DNA of 64,000 nucleotides, from the NCBI RefSeq assembly GCF_023336895.1, contig NZ_JAMBLT010000002.1, forward strand, positions 231,053 to 295,052, read 5' to 3'. The notes beneath the pieces were generated by a model. The model did not search any database. It worked only from the letters and a program-made list of their open reading frames with translations, and was not told the DNA's origin. The number at the start of each line of letters is the position of its first letter. Positions within the stretch are counted from its first letter, which is position 1. The DNA comes from Parasutterella secunda (GTDB lineage Bacteria; Pseudomonadota; Gammaproteobacteria; Burkholderiales; Burkholderiaceae_F). Shown here in pieces: positions 1 through 8,535 of the stretch. The position numbers and the translations under genes were made by a program.

Positions 1-1985
1 AACCTGAGCACGTCGTCCCCGCAATGAAATCTTTGATTGCCGACGCTCAAGAGACTTTAACCGCAGTTACTCAGGATTCAACCCCTGCAACATGGGATGA
101 TGTCATCACCCCATTAGAAAAAAAGACACTTGCCCTATCTCGCGCCTGGGGCGCGGTCAGTCACCTAATGAGCGTGTGTGATGAACCGGAACTTCGTAAA
201 GCCTATAACGAAGCTTTACCGATTGTCACTCAATTTTGGATTGGCTTATCACAAAGTTCGCTTTCTCAAAAATACAAAGCGATTAAAGAAAGTGACGGTT
301 TTAAAAATCTCTCTGCCGTTCGCCAACGCATCATTAATGAAGAATTAATTGACTTTAAGTTAGCCGGTGCTTTCTTACCAGAAGATAAAAAGGCTGAACT
401 TAAAACAGTTAAAGAAACGTTAGCTCAAGAAAGCCAAAAGTTTTCCGAAAACTTATTGGATGCCACCAATGCTTACGGTCTTTTAGTTGACGATGAAAAA
501 GAGTTGGCCGGCATCCCTGCCGATGACATTGCTGCCTTTAAAGAAACGGCTCAAGCGGCCAATCAAGAAGGCTACCGAATCACGCTACAAATCCCCCATT
601 ATTTAGCTGTTTTACAGTACGCCCAAAATAGAAAATTGCGCGAAACGCTTTATCACGCTTATGTCATTCGGGCTTCTGAATTGGACTTTGATGGCAAATT
701 CAACAACAACGATGTGATGCGCCGCATTGTAGAATTGCGCGCTCAGGAAGCCAGACTTTTAGGTTACAAAAATTACGGCGAAGTGTCTTTGGCAACCAAG
801 ATGGCGAAAACGCCACAAGAAGTTGTGGCCTTTTTACGAGATCTCGCGCAAAAAAGCTTGCCTCAAGCCAAAGCGGACATGGCTGAAGTTAAGGCCTTTG
901 CTAAAGACAACCTTGGTATTGCCGATCCTCAAAGTTGGGATCTTCCCTATGCAAGCGAAAAGCTTCGAGAAGCTCGTTACGCCTATTCTGACCAAGAGGT
1001 TAAGCAATACTTCACACTTCCCGCTGTCTTTAACGGTCTATTTGGGCTGGTGCAAACGCTCTTTAACATCCGCATTGTTAAAGACAACGCTCCGGTCTGG
1101 CACCCTGATGTTCAATTCTTCCGGATTGAAAACGATCAGGGTGAAAAGATTGCGCAGTTTTATGTCGACCTCTATGCTCGCCCCAATAAGAGAGGCGGCG
1201 CTTGGATGGATAACGACCGAACAAGAAACCGTTTGTACGGATCATTACAAACACCCGTTGCATATCTGGTCTGCAACTTTGCCAAACCTGTTGGCGACAA
1301 GCCTGCGCTTCTCACGCACGATGATGTGCTCACACTTTTCCATGAATTTGGACACGGCTTACACCATATGTTAAGCCGCATTGAAGAGCCATCCGCCAGC
1401 GGTATCAACGGTGTGGAATGGGATGCTGTGGAGTGCCCGAGTCAATTTATGGAAAATTTCGCCTGGGATTGGACTGTGCTTGAATGCCTTACAAGCCACG
1501 TACAAACCGGTGAGAAGCTTCCACGGTCGCTATACGACAAGATGCTTGCCGCCAAGAATTTCCAAAGTGCCATGGCCATGGTGCGCCAGCTTGAGTTTGG
1601 GCTCTTCGATATGCTGCTTCACACTGAGTTTGATAGTCAGAAAGACAACATTCTTGATCTTTTGGCCCAAGTTCGTAAGGAAGTCGCCGTTACTAAACAG
1701 CCAGATTACAACCGTTTCCCCAATTCTTTCAGCCACATTTTCGCGGGCGGCTACGCCGCAGGCTACTACAGCTACAAGTGGGCTGAAGTGTTAAGCAGTG
1801 ATGCTTTCTCCTTATTTGAAGAAACCGGGGTATTAAATCCCGAAACCGGTAAGAAATGGTTAAATGAAGTACTGGCCGTTGGCAGTTCCCGTCCTGCAAT
1901 GGATTCGTTTATTGCTTTCCGAGGACGCGCTCCTAAAATTGACGCCCTGCTCCGACACAGTGGCATTAAACCTATTGCCAAGTAA
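1..1985 (+). CDS. prlC: Oligopeptidase A (M3 family), 5' end cut by window
   Basis: Cytoplasmic zinc oligopeptidase that degrades short peptides, including cleaved signal peptides. The thermolysin-like zinc motif HEFGHGLHH is present near residue 448 counted from the first ATG, with the downstream glutamate region expected of family M3. The reading frame is open to base 3 and the codons before the first ATG (base 24) read PEHVVPA, matching the conserved N-terminus of E. coli PrlC. The true start therefore lies upstream of the window and the ATG at 24 is internal. The next gene, xthA, follows after nine bases, so the two are probably co-transcribed. The family assignment is secure. Confidence 0.95.
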   Translation, partial: PEHVVPAMKSLIADAQETLTAVTQDSTPATWDDVITPLEKKTLALSRAWGAVSHLMSVCDEPELRKAYNEALPIVTQFWIGLSQSSLSQKYKAIKESDGFKNLSAVRQRIINEELIDFKLAGAFLPEDKKAELKTVKETLAQESQKFSENLLDATNAYGLLVDDEKELAGIPADDIAAFKETAQAANQEGYRITLQIPHYLAVLQYAQNRKLRETLYHAYVIRASELDFDGKFNNNDVMRRIVELRAQEARLLGYKNYGEVSLATKMAKTPQEVVAFLRDLAQKSLPQAKADMAEVKAFAKDNLGIADPQSWDLPYASEKLREARYAYSDQEVKQYFTLPAVFNGLFGLVQTLFNIRIVKDNAPVWHPDVQFFRIENDQGEKIAQFYVDLYARPNKRGGAWMDNDRTRNRLYGSLQTPVAYLVCNFAKPVGDKPALLTHDDVLTLFHEFGHGLHHMLSRIEEPSASGINGVEWDAVECPSQFMENFAWDWTVLECLTSHVQTGEKLPRSLYDKMLAAKNFQSAMAMVRQLEFGLFDMLLHTEFDSQKDNILDLLAQVRKEVAVTKQPDYNRFPNSFSHIFAGGYAAGYYSYKWAEVLSSDAFSLFEETGVLNPETGKKWLNEVLAVGSSRPAMDSFIAFRGRAPKIDALLRHSGIKPIAK

Positions 1986-1994
1986 GGAGGCCGT

Positions 1995-2780
1995 ATGAAA
2001 ATTGCCACCTGGAACGTCAATTCTCTCAAAATGAGACTTCCTCATGTTTTGGACTGGCTTGACCAGTCCAAAACGGACATTTTATGTTTGCAGGAACTCA
2101 AAATGACCGACGATCTCTTTCCGATCCAGGCTCTTGAAGATAACGGATTCGGCGCAGTCTGGTCAGGACAAAAAACATATAACGGCGTGGCGATTGTCTA
2201 CCGCAAAGATAAATTGGGAGAGCCGAAATCCATTCAAAAAAATATTCCCACGTTTCCTGATGAGCAAAAGCGCCTGATTGCCTGCACTTTTAAAACAGAA
2301 TCAGGAGACATTCGGATTGTCTGTGGGTATTTCCCCAATGGCTCAGAGGTGGGATCGGACAAATTTACCTATAAACTCGCATGGCTGGCCGCTCTTAATC
2401 ATTGGTTAAATAATCAATTGAGTGAATACTCCCAATTGGCGCTTTTGGGCGACTTTAATATTGCCCCCGATGACCGTGATGTCTGGGATCCCAAGGGGTG
2501 GGAAGGCAATATTTTGGTTTCTCCTCAAGAACGTCAAGCTTTCAATAACCTCCTGTCTCTCGGGCTTTCTGATTCTTTCCGACTTTTCGATCAACCCGAA
2601 AAGCGCTACACATGGTGGGATTATCGGATGCTGGGTTTCCAGAAAAATCATGGATTGCGAATTGACCATATTTTGGTTTCTAATGCGTTAAAGTCCAAAG
2701 TCAAAGCCGCGGACATTGATAAAGCCCCCCGCAAATGGCCAAAACCCAGTGATCACACTCCTTATTGGATTGAAATTTAA
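1995..2780 (+). CDS. xthA: Exodeoxyribonuclease III
   Basis: AP endonuclease and 3'-5' exonuclease of base excision repair. The 261-residue protein shows the whole exonuclease-endonuclease-phosphatase fold signature: N-terminal TWNVNSLK, the metal-binding LCLQELK, GDFNIAPDDRDVWDP in the middle, and RIDHILVS and PSDHTPYW at the end. Length is normal for the family. A perfect AAGGAGG ribosome-binding site (1983-1989) sits in the end of the preceding peptidase gene, so the genes are translationally close and probably in one operon. Confidence 0.96.
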   Translation: MKIATWNVNSLKMRLPHVLDWLDQSKTDILCLQELKMTDDLFPIQALEDNGFGAVWSGQKTYNGVAIVYRKDKLGEPKSIQKNIPTFPDEQKRLIACTFKTESGDIRIVCGYFPNGSEVGSDKFTYKLAWLAALNHWLNNQLSEYSQLALLGDFNIAPDDRDVWDPKGWEGNILVSPQERQAFNNLLSLGLSDSFRLFDQPEKRYTWWDYRMLGFQKNHGLRIDHILVSNALKSKVKAADIDKAPRKWPKPSDHTPYWIEI

Positions 2781-2823
2781 AAGAAGCAGATAATTGAAGT
2801 TGATATCTGTTTATGGAAGAGCT

Positions 2824-3663
2824 ATGTATACACGTTGGAGTTCAGAACTAACCTCGCTTCTTGAGCCTTCTTACGGAACGAAGTCTCTCAGGATTAGCAA
2901 TCTTGAGTACCATGTCTTGCCTTCTGATGAGCAAGCCGCATTACTAGAGGTAGCCCCCAAGCTTGATAGCTTAATTGAAGAAGGAAATGTCCAAAAGCAC
3001 TCTAAGAAATCAACCGCCAGTCTATTTAAGGCTGGTGAAACGATTGTGTTCGGCAAACATGTTCGTTTTCACCAAAAAGCTTTTGGACTCCGCTTCCGTT
3101 ATTTTTTACAACCCTCCCGCAGTTTTTGGACTGCGGTAGTCGCAAAAAAACTTGAAGAGGCCGGACTTGGAACTCCTAAAGTTCTAGCTGTGGGAGAGAG
3201 ACGAACACTACAACTTATTTCGGACTCTTACATTATTACCGAAGCTCTTAAGGATGCCTATACCGCTGATAAAGTTTTACGGAGTCAACCGAATAGCTAT
3301 GAGTTGTTGCAAAATGCCGGCCGCTTATTAAGACGCCTTCACGATGCCGGTATCACCCACGGTGATATAAAACTGGCCAATTTTTATGTCCAAGGTGACT
3401 CCATGGGCTTTTGGGACCTGGATTCCGCCATGGTGTTTTCCGGTCAAACACCTCAAAAATGGATCATCCGAGATTTGGGACGACTGTTATCATCTTTTAT
3501 TCTCACAGTCGATGACATGCCCCAAACACAGGATTACTTCAGGAACGCTCCTGAAATTGCCCAGGTATTGGCCGATGCCTACGGCACTGATGTCCAGACT
3601 TTTTTACCGTCTTATTACAGTTATTGGCTCAAAAAAATTAAACTCAAACACGATTTCGGTTAA
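2824..3663 (+). CDS. WaaP/InaA-like lipopolysaccharide or small-molecule kinase
   Basis: Predicted ATP-dependent kinase of the protein-kinase-like fold used by LPS core kinases (KdkA, WaaP) and RIO or aminoglycoside kinases. The catalytic loop HGDIKLANF is near residue 179 and the metal-binding DLDSA near residue 197; a Gly-poor N-lobe precedes them. I chose the ATG at 2824 because GGAAGAG lies just upstream. A TTG at 2794 would add ten residues. There is no signal peptide, so it should act in the cytoplasm or on the inner face of the membrane. The substrate cannot be read from the sequence. A heptose or Kdo of LPS core is a reasonable guess, since envelope genes lie nearby. Confidence 0.7.
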   Translation: MYTRWSSELTSLLEPSYGTKSLRISNLEYHVLPSDEQAALLEVAPKLDSLIEEGNVQKHSKKSTASLFKAGETIVFGKHVRFHQKAFGLRFRYFLQPSRSFWTAVVAKKLEEAGLGTPKVLAVGERRTLQLISDSYIITEALKDAYTADKVLRSQPNSYELLQNAGRLLRRLHDAGITHGDIKLANFYVQGDSMGFWDLDSAMVFSGQTPQKWIIRDLGRLLSSFILTVDDMPQTQDYFRNAPEIAQVLADAYGTDVQTFLPSYYSYWLKKIKLKHDFG

Positions 3664-3686
3664 TTCTTCTTAAGGAGTCCTCTCAT

Positions 3687-4490
3687 ATGAAAACAGTGGC
3701 AGTAATCGGCGCTGGGGCGCTGGCTCATATTTTCTGCAGAGAAACGCAAAGACTGCTTTCTGACGACTATCGCATTGTCGCCGTAATGGCCCGTCATGAA
3801 GAGCATGCCAACGAATTAGCTGAGTCTTTGGATGCTGATGCCTGTACTACGCTTGATGATCTCCTCTCAAGCTTTCCTGACATTGTTGTTGAATTTGCCG
3901 GCAGGGAAGCCGTGAAAGAATACGCCCAACGTGTTCTTGAACATGGCTCCGATCTTGTGATTGCTTCAATTGGAGCATTGGCTGATGATGCTTTTAGAAA
4001 ACACCTTGAAGCAGTAGCAAAAGACAGCCACCGCAAGGTCTATCTGCCCAATGGAGCAATCGGTGCTTTGGACTTAATGCAAACGTTTGCTTTAATGGGC
4101 AATGCGGAAGTGGTGATCGGTAACACAAAAGCGCCCAAAAGTTTGGAAGGCGCTCCTTACCTAAAGGGGAAAACTCTCTCGACCGACAAAAAAGAAGTCG
4201 TTTTTACTGGATCCGTACCTGACGCTATCAATGGCTTTCCTAAAAATGTCAATGTCGCGGTTGCAGCCGCTTTGGCTTCCGGAGCCCTTTATGATGCCAC
4301 GGTTCAAATTACAAGCGACCCGGACAGTACTGAAAACGTTCACCGTATCCGTCTCAAAAACAATCTCATGCGAGCAGAATTAACGGTGGCGGGCAAGCCC
4401 GATCCTGCCAACCCGAAATCCAGTACCTCGACAGCTTGGAGTGTTGTCGCATTGCTGAAAAATTTAGCCTCCCCTGTACAATTTTTCTAA
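3687..4490 (+). CDS. nadX: L-aspartate dehydrogenase
   Basis: NAD(P)-dependent oxidation of L-aspartate to iminoaspartate/oxaloacetate, used either for the first step of NAD synthesis or for amination and deamination of aspartate. The 267 residues start with the Rossmann motif GAGALA; the central FAGREAVKEYA, IASIGALAD and LPNGAIGALD segments are typical of the DUF108/NadX family. A good AAGGAGT site precedes the ATG. A double-domain aspartate/glutamate racemase lies about 32 kb away in the window, consistent with active aspartate metabolism, but no nadA or nadC is adjacent. Confidence 0.88.
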   Translation: MKTVAVIGAGALAHIFCRETQRLLSDDYRIVAVMARHEEHANELAESLDADACTTLDDLLSSFPDIVVEFAGREAVKEYAQRVLEHGSDLVIASIGALADDAFRKHLEAVAKDSHRKVYLPNGAIGALDLMQTFALMGNAEVVIGNTKAPKSLEGAPYLKGKTLSTDKKEVVFTGSVPDAINGFPKNVNVAVAAALASGALYDATVQITSDPDSTENVHRIRLKNNLMRAELTVAGKPDPANPKSSTSTAWSVVALLKNLASPVQFF

Positions 4491-4511
4491 GGCAACATTT
4501 CCTAAGCCAAT

Positions 4512-5312
4512 ATGAAGCGATTCGTCATCCGCCCCTTTGTTCTTGTTGGTGTCATTTTCACCATTATTTTGCTCTGGGCAACCGCACACTCTTACAAATG
4601 GCACTACGGTCTTGCCTATCATTTAGGTCTGCTTGATCTTAAACCTGCGCCTATTTTGAATATCGATGAAGATAGATACATCGCTCATGGCGGAGGCGCT
4701 ATTGATGGCATTCAGTACACTAATTCGTCTGAGGCTTTCATTAAAGCCATTGACGATGGCTATCGTTTCATTGGATTTGATTTAAGACTTTCTTTGGACG
4801 GTCACTATTTCGGTGCTCACTACATTGATGACTTTAACGACAATACCGGTCATCCATACCAATGGTTAATTCCCCCAACGGTTTCTCAAATTCGTGAGCG
4901 CAAAATTCTCAATCGCTATACCCCGCTTTTACTGGCCGATATTGATGAAATTTTGGATAAATACCCTCATGTGATGATTGATATTGATAAAGGAGAGGAC
5001 TATCCAAAAATGCTTCAGGAATGCCCTCGTCCTGAGCGAATGATTATTGAAACGAACACACCTTACCGTTACATCGCTGCCCGCGCTGCAGGATTCCCCT
5101 ACGTGGCTTTTGATGGATACGATAAGGAAATCATTGAAGAACTTGGCATCAAGATCCTTGTTTTGGACGATGGCATCGATCCTAATGATCCTTATCTGCA
5201 AAAGTATTGTGATAAAGGCGGGCTTTTATTGATCACCGGATTTAAAAACGCAAAAGACATCCCCGCTGATTTTCTTAAACTCAATGCGCTTTTTTACATT
5301 GATGAAAAATGA
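4512..5312 (+). CDS. Membrane-anchored GDPD/PLC-superfamily phosphodiesterase-like protein
   Basis: The 266-residue protein has one N-terminal membrane segment (about residues 5-25) and a periplasmic domain that resembles glycerophosphodiester phosphodiesterases. The features AHGGGAIDG, NSSEAFIKAIDDGY, FDLRLSLDG and AHYIDD follow the order of the GDPD motifs (HRG, ENT, ExD, HD). The usual HRG arginine is replaced by glycine and the ExD pair reads FDLRL, so catalysis may differ or the substrate may not be a simple glycerophosphodiester. It lies just before the phosphonate-type operon and could supply phospho-substrates, but the 730-base gap argues against co-transcription. Confidence 0.62.
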   Translation: MKRFVIRPFVLVGVIFTIILLWATAHSYKWHYGLAYHLGLLDLKPAPILNIDEDRYIAHGGGAIDGIQYTNSSEAFIKAIDDGYRFIGFDLRLSLDGHYFGAHYIDDFNDNTGHPYQWLIPPTVSQIRERKILNRYTPLLLADIDEILDKYPHVMIDIDKGEDYPKMLQECPRPERMIIETNTPYRYIAARAAGFPYVAFDGYDKEIIEELGIKILVLDDGIDPNDPYLQKYCDKGGLLLITGFKNAKDIPADFLKLNALFYIDEK

Positions 5313-5384
5313 CTTTCGTTTTAAGGAAATTTTGAACTTGAATCCATTCGTGAAGGGCAGTCCAAAAATTTGAAGGAGACTTGA

Positions 5385-5765
5385 GGAACAAACGTGATAG
5401 TACGCACAAGGGTCAAGCCCATTCGGAAATCGGCCCCACCAGTTACGGTTTCGTGCGGATCATCGCCCAAATGACAAAGCTTGCGAGCATCAGGTCGAGC
5501 CTGATATCGCCCGTGACACTTACATCAAAGTGTGCGATAACCAACGAGCACGAGGAGAGAACGTATGTCATCACGTCACCTCATGTCAAAAGACTTAGCC
5601 CAGTGTTAGTAGCGCTGGGCTTTGTCAATTTCACACCCCTTGCGGGGACCCTTTCGGCTTTCGCCGGAATTCTTTTCGTGCGAAAAATATTGAAGAATTC
5701 GGCGGAAAGTTTCAGGGCAGAGATGACTGGCGACAATGTCTCCTCAATCGGCTCGGTCGGCATTT
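5385..5765 (+). other. Highly structured intergenic segment, possible non-coding RNA or decayed element
   Basis: No frame on either strand gives a recognisable protein, although one plus frame stays open for about 128 codons. The segment is rich in perfect short hairpins. ATCAGG/CCTGAT is at 5489-5505. ACACTT pairs with AAGTGT near 5515-5535. AGCCCAGTG/CGCTGGGCT is at 5597-5621 and is followed by TTTG. A long imperfect stem spans 5649-5717, with CCCT, CTTTC, GCC and GAATTCTT pairing back to AAGAATTC, GGC, GAAAG and AGGG, capped by TTCG/CGAA. Its composition is visibly more GC-rich than the AT-rich flanks. It may be a structured RNA or the remains of a mobile element. Strand is assumed from the flanking genes. 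Confidence 0.4.
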
Positions 5766-5767
5766 AA

Positions 5768-6042
5768 ACATGACAATCTTTAGAGATTTACTAAAATATA
5801 AAAATCTGTAGACCCTTTATAAAAGCAGAACAAATAACCCAAACACAAAGCACCAAAACATCAATAAACAAGACGCTAATTACACAGATAAATTTGTTTT
5901 TCTCTTGATGACCATATAACAATTTTTTGACACCATTTTCACGCCAAAAAAATAAAATTTAGGACTATAGTTCGAGAATTGTTCTCTTTTAACAAACGAG
6001 TGAGAGTAACATTCTCAAAGAGCACAAAACCAAGGAGTTGCA
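5768..6042 (+). promoter_or_regulatory. AT-rich upstream region of the phosphonate-type operon
   Basis: This 275-base stretch holds no gene and must carry the promoter of the six-gene operon that begins at 6043. A TTGACA hexamer is visible at 5927-5932, but no well-spaced -10 element is obvious, so I do not fix a start site. AAGGAGTTG at about 6031-6039 is a strong ribosome-binding site for the first gene. Confidence 0.35.
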
Positions 6043-6528
6043 ATGTCTGAGAAAAAACGCCCGCGCGTCATGGTAGATATGTCCGCCACACTCATCCACC
6101 ACGGTCATATCCGTCTTTTAAAGAAGGCCTCTGAAATTGGCGATGTGGTTGTTGCCCTGACCACTGATGATGAAATTAAACAGAAAAAAGGCTATACCCC
6201 GGAATTAAATTTTGAAGAACGAAAAGAAATTTTAGAGTCCATCAAGTACGTCTCGGAAGTGGTTCCCAGTCCTTGGCTTATTTCTTTTGACTACATGAAG
6301 GAACATCACTGCGACCTATTGGTGCACGGTGCTGACAACTCCAACCATATCCCGGAGGAAAATCTCGTGATTTTCCCGCGCACAGAAGGCGTGAGCTCCT
6401 CCACGCTCAGAGAGCGAGTTTTGGATAGCTTAATTGAAATGAACACGGACGCGAAGCCTTCTAAGGCCTCAGATAAGGTCGCTCGATTCTTAATCGAGTC
6501 CATTAAAAAGGAATTCCGACTCGAATGA
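6043..6528 (+). CDS. Phosphonate-type cytidylyltransferase (PntC/TagD-like)
   Basis: Nucleotidyltransferase of the HxGH superfamily, 161 residues. The motif MSATLIHHGHIRLLKKA near residue 13 replaces the GTFD.LHxGH of TagD glycerol-3-phosphate cytidylyltransferases. It matches the MSADLIHHGH form that I associate with cytidylyltransferases fused or linked to phosphonate biosynthesis (PntC group, 2-aminoethylphosphonate to CMP-AEP). The second motif, RTEGVSSSTLR, corresponds to RTxGISTT. Its stop overlaps the next gene (ATGA), which encodes a binding protein of the 2-aminoethylphosphonate importer type, so activation of an imported phosphonate is the favoured role. Glycerol 3-phosphate remains an alternative substrate because a CDP-glycerol transferase-like gene lies in the same operon. 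Confidence 0.72.
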   Translation: MSEKKRPRVMVDMSATLIHHGHIRLLKKASEIGDVVVALTTDDEIKQKKGYTPELNFEERKEILESIKYVSEVVPSPWLISFDYMKEHHCDLLVHGADNSNHIPEENLVIFPRTEGVSSSTLRERVLDSLIEMNTDAKPSKASDKVARFLIESIKKEFRLE

Positions 6529-7520
6529 GCCGAGTACTTCAAGCTCTCCTTTCTTTCATTGTCCTTTTATTTTTAGCAAACGCATCCTGCGTTTCGGCCA
6601 AAGAGAGGTTGCTTGTCTACACGGCAGTGGAACCGGAGTTTTTACCTCTTTATAAAGAGGCCTTTGAAAAAGAAAACCCCGATATTGAGATTACCTACAT
6701 TCGTGACTCAGCAGGCCCCATTTCGGCTAGGCTTATGGCCGAAAAAGACAATCCCAAAGCCGATGTCATTTTAGGTCTTTCTGCCATTGCTCTGGAAAGG
6801 CTCAATCAGGCCGGGCTATTAGATTCCTACAGTCCCCAAAACGCATCCGCCATCAATTCAAAAATGAGGGCTCGTGATTTTTCATGGTTTGGCATTAATG
6901 CTTGGGGTGGATCGATTTGCATTAACACGGAACTACTTAAAAAGTACAAACTTCCGATACCTAAGACTTGGGACGATCTTCTGGATCCCATCTATAAAGG
7001 TCGAATCGTCATGCCCAATCCAGTTGCCTCAAGCACCGGCTTTATGTTTTTGATGGGTTGGCTTCAGTCAAAGGGTGAAAAAGCCGGCTGGCGCTACATT
7101 GAAAAGCTTCACGAAAATATCCTTTTTTATACCGCTTCGGGCGCAAGGCCAGCCGCCATGGCCGCTCAAGGTGAAATTCCGATTGCGCTTACCTCAGAGG
7201 CTTTTGTCAGACCCTTTATGCGCTTTTCCATACCGGTGATCACCGTTGAGCCGCAAGAAGGTATCGCTTGGGACGCTGAAGGCTGCGCCTTGCCCAAAGG
7301 CAGCCCCCATCCGGTTTTAGCCAAACGTTTTCTTGACTTTTGCGCATCCAAACCCGTCGCCGACATTGCCGCCTCGTTTAGCGGCATTTCCTCTATTGAC
7401 CGCTATTCAACCGAAACCGGCAAAAAACTGGTTGCCCGATTTTTAACTTTGGATTTCAGACAAGCGGCCATTGAAAAAAAGACCATAACAGACCAATGGC
7501 AAAGCATCGCATCAAGGTGA
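6525..7520 (+). CDS. ABC transporter substrate-binding protein, 2-aminoethylphosphonate (PhnS)/AfuA type
   Basis: Periplasmic binding protein of the iron/phospho-compound cluster (SBP_bac family). A classic signal peptide ends at VSA-KE (about residue 26). The mature part begins LLVYTAVEPEFLPLYKEAFEKENP, as in AfuA, PhnS2 and ferric-binding proteins, and contains VILGLSAIALERL and ASGARPAAMAAQGEIPIALTSEA. The start ATG overlaps the previous stop. With the ATPase and fused permease that follow it forms the complete importer. The family covers Fe(III), sugar phosphates and 2-aminoethylphosphonate; the phosphonate-type cytidylyltransferase next door favours the last. Confidence 0.82.
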   Translation: MSRVLQALLSFIVLLFLANASCVSAKERLLVYTAVEPEFLPLYKEAFEKENPDIEITYIRDSAGPISARLMAEKDNPKADVILGLSAIALERLNQAGLLDSYSPQNASAINSKMRARDFSWFGINAWGGSICINTELLKKYKLPIPKTWDDLLDPIYKGRIVMPNPVASSTGFMFLMGWLQSKGEKAGWRYIEKLHENILFYTASGARPAAMAAQGEIPIALTSEAFVRPFMRFSIPVITVEPQEGIAWDAEGCALPKGSPHPVLAKRFLDFCASKPVADIAASFSGISSIDRYSTETGKKLVARFLTLDFRQAAIEKKTITDQWQSIASR

Positions 7521-7524
7521 GCCC

Positions 7525-8535
7525 ATGGATAACCAATTATTGATTGAAAACTTAAGCAAATCATTCGGCTCCACGCACGTGCTTTCCGAGATTAATCTCT
7601 CGATTCCATTAGGTGCCTTTACCAGCATTTTGGGACCGTCGGGAAGCGGTAAAACAACACTTCTCATGGTGCTAGCCGGAATTGAAAAAGCGACAAAAGG
7701 CAGAATCATCTTCGGTGATGAAGACATTACCGATATTGCCTTGCCCAACCGTAAAGCCGGCATTGTTTTTCAACACTATGCGCTTTTCCCCAACCTTACG
7801 GTTAGGGACAATATTCTGTTTGGCGTCTCCAGTAAGGTTGATCAAAGGATTAAGGAAGAAAAGCTCGCGCACCTCTTGTCACTGACTCATTTGGAAGAAC
7901 TTCAAAACCGTTATCCTCATGAGCTATCGGGCGGGCAAAAGCAGCGTGTGGCTATTGCACGGGCTTTGGCTATCAATCCACGTTTTTTGCTTCTGGATGA
8001 ACCGCTTTCTGCGCTTGACGCTCAAAACCGTTTAACCATCGGGCGCGAGTTGCGTGAAATCCAACAAAAAGCCGGTATCACCACCGTGATGGTGACTCAT
8101 GACCGCAATGAAGCCCTTTCTCTTTCGGATTTCATCGTCATTATTCATAACGGCAAAGTAGAACAAGCCGGCACACCTCAAGCGATATTTGATCATCCGG
8201 CCTCGCCTTTTGTAGCGACCTTTGCCGGCGGTATGAATCTCATTCGTGTACCCGCAATCAATAACGGTAAACTCACCGGCATCCGCCACAGTGATGTTGA
8301 AGTCTTTGAGGCTACTGAAAGAACTTTAAGTGAAGCATTGACCTTTACGGCGGAGTTATTAGCCAAAGAATTTTCAGGGGAAAGCGTCTTGGCGCATTTC
8401 CTTTTAAATGACTTTAAAACAAAAATTTCTGCCCGTATTCCCCGCACATCACCGTTAGCCGACTCGTTATCCATCGGCGAACTTTATGCGATAAGACTGC
8501 CTCAAGAACGTTGGCACACCTGGGAGCAGGACTGA
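7525..8535 (+). CDS. ABC transporter ATP-binding protein, PhnT-like
   Basis: ATPase of the importer, 336 residues. Walker A GPSGSGKTT is near residue 36, the signature LSGGQKQR near 134, and Walker B LLLDEP with D-loop SALD near 157-164. The C-terminal hundred residues form a TOBE-like regulatory domain as in PotA/PhnT. Start ATG with AAGGTGAG six bases upstream. Its stop codon shares a base with the permease start (TGATG), so translation of the two is coupled. Confidence 0.87.
   Translation: MDNQLLIENLSKSFGSTHVLSEINLSIPLGAFTSILGPSGSGKTTLLMVLAGIEKATKGRIIFGDEDITDIALPNRKAGIVFQHYALFPNLTVRDNILFGVSSKVDQRIKEEKLAHLLSLTHLEELQNRYPHELSGGQKQRVAIARALAINPRFLLLDEPLSALDAQNRLTIGRELREIQQKAGITTVMVTHDRNEALSLSDFIVIIHNGKVEQAGTPQAIFDHPASPFVATFAGGMNLIRVPAINNGKLTGIRHSDVEVFEATERTLSEALTFTAELLAKEFSGESVLAHFLLNDFKTKISARIPRTSPLADSLSIGELYAIRLPQERWHTWEQD

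Noticed and set aside
5649..5717. Long hairpin as a retron msd
   Set aside because: No reverse transcriptase gene or msr-type partner sequence is nearby.
5381..5767. Open frame of 128 codons on the plus strand as a protein gene
   Set aside because: Starts with TTG, shows no domain, membrane or codon signal, and lies over a series of RNA-like hairpins; other frames are equally unconvincing.
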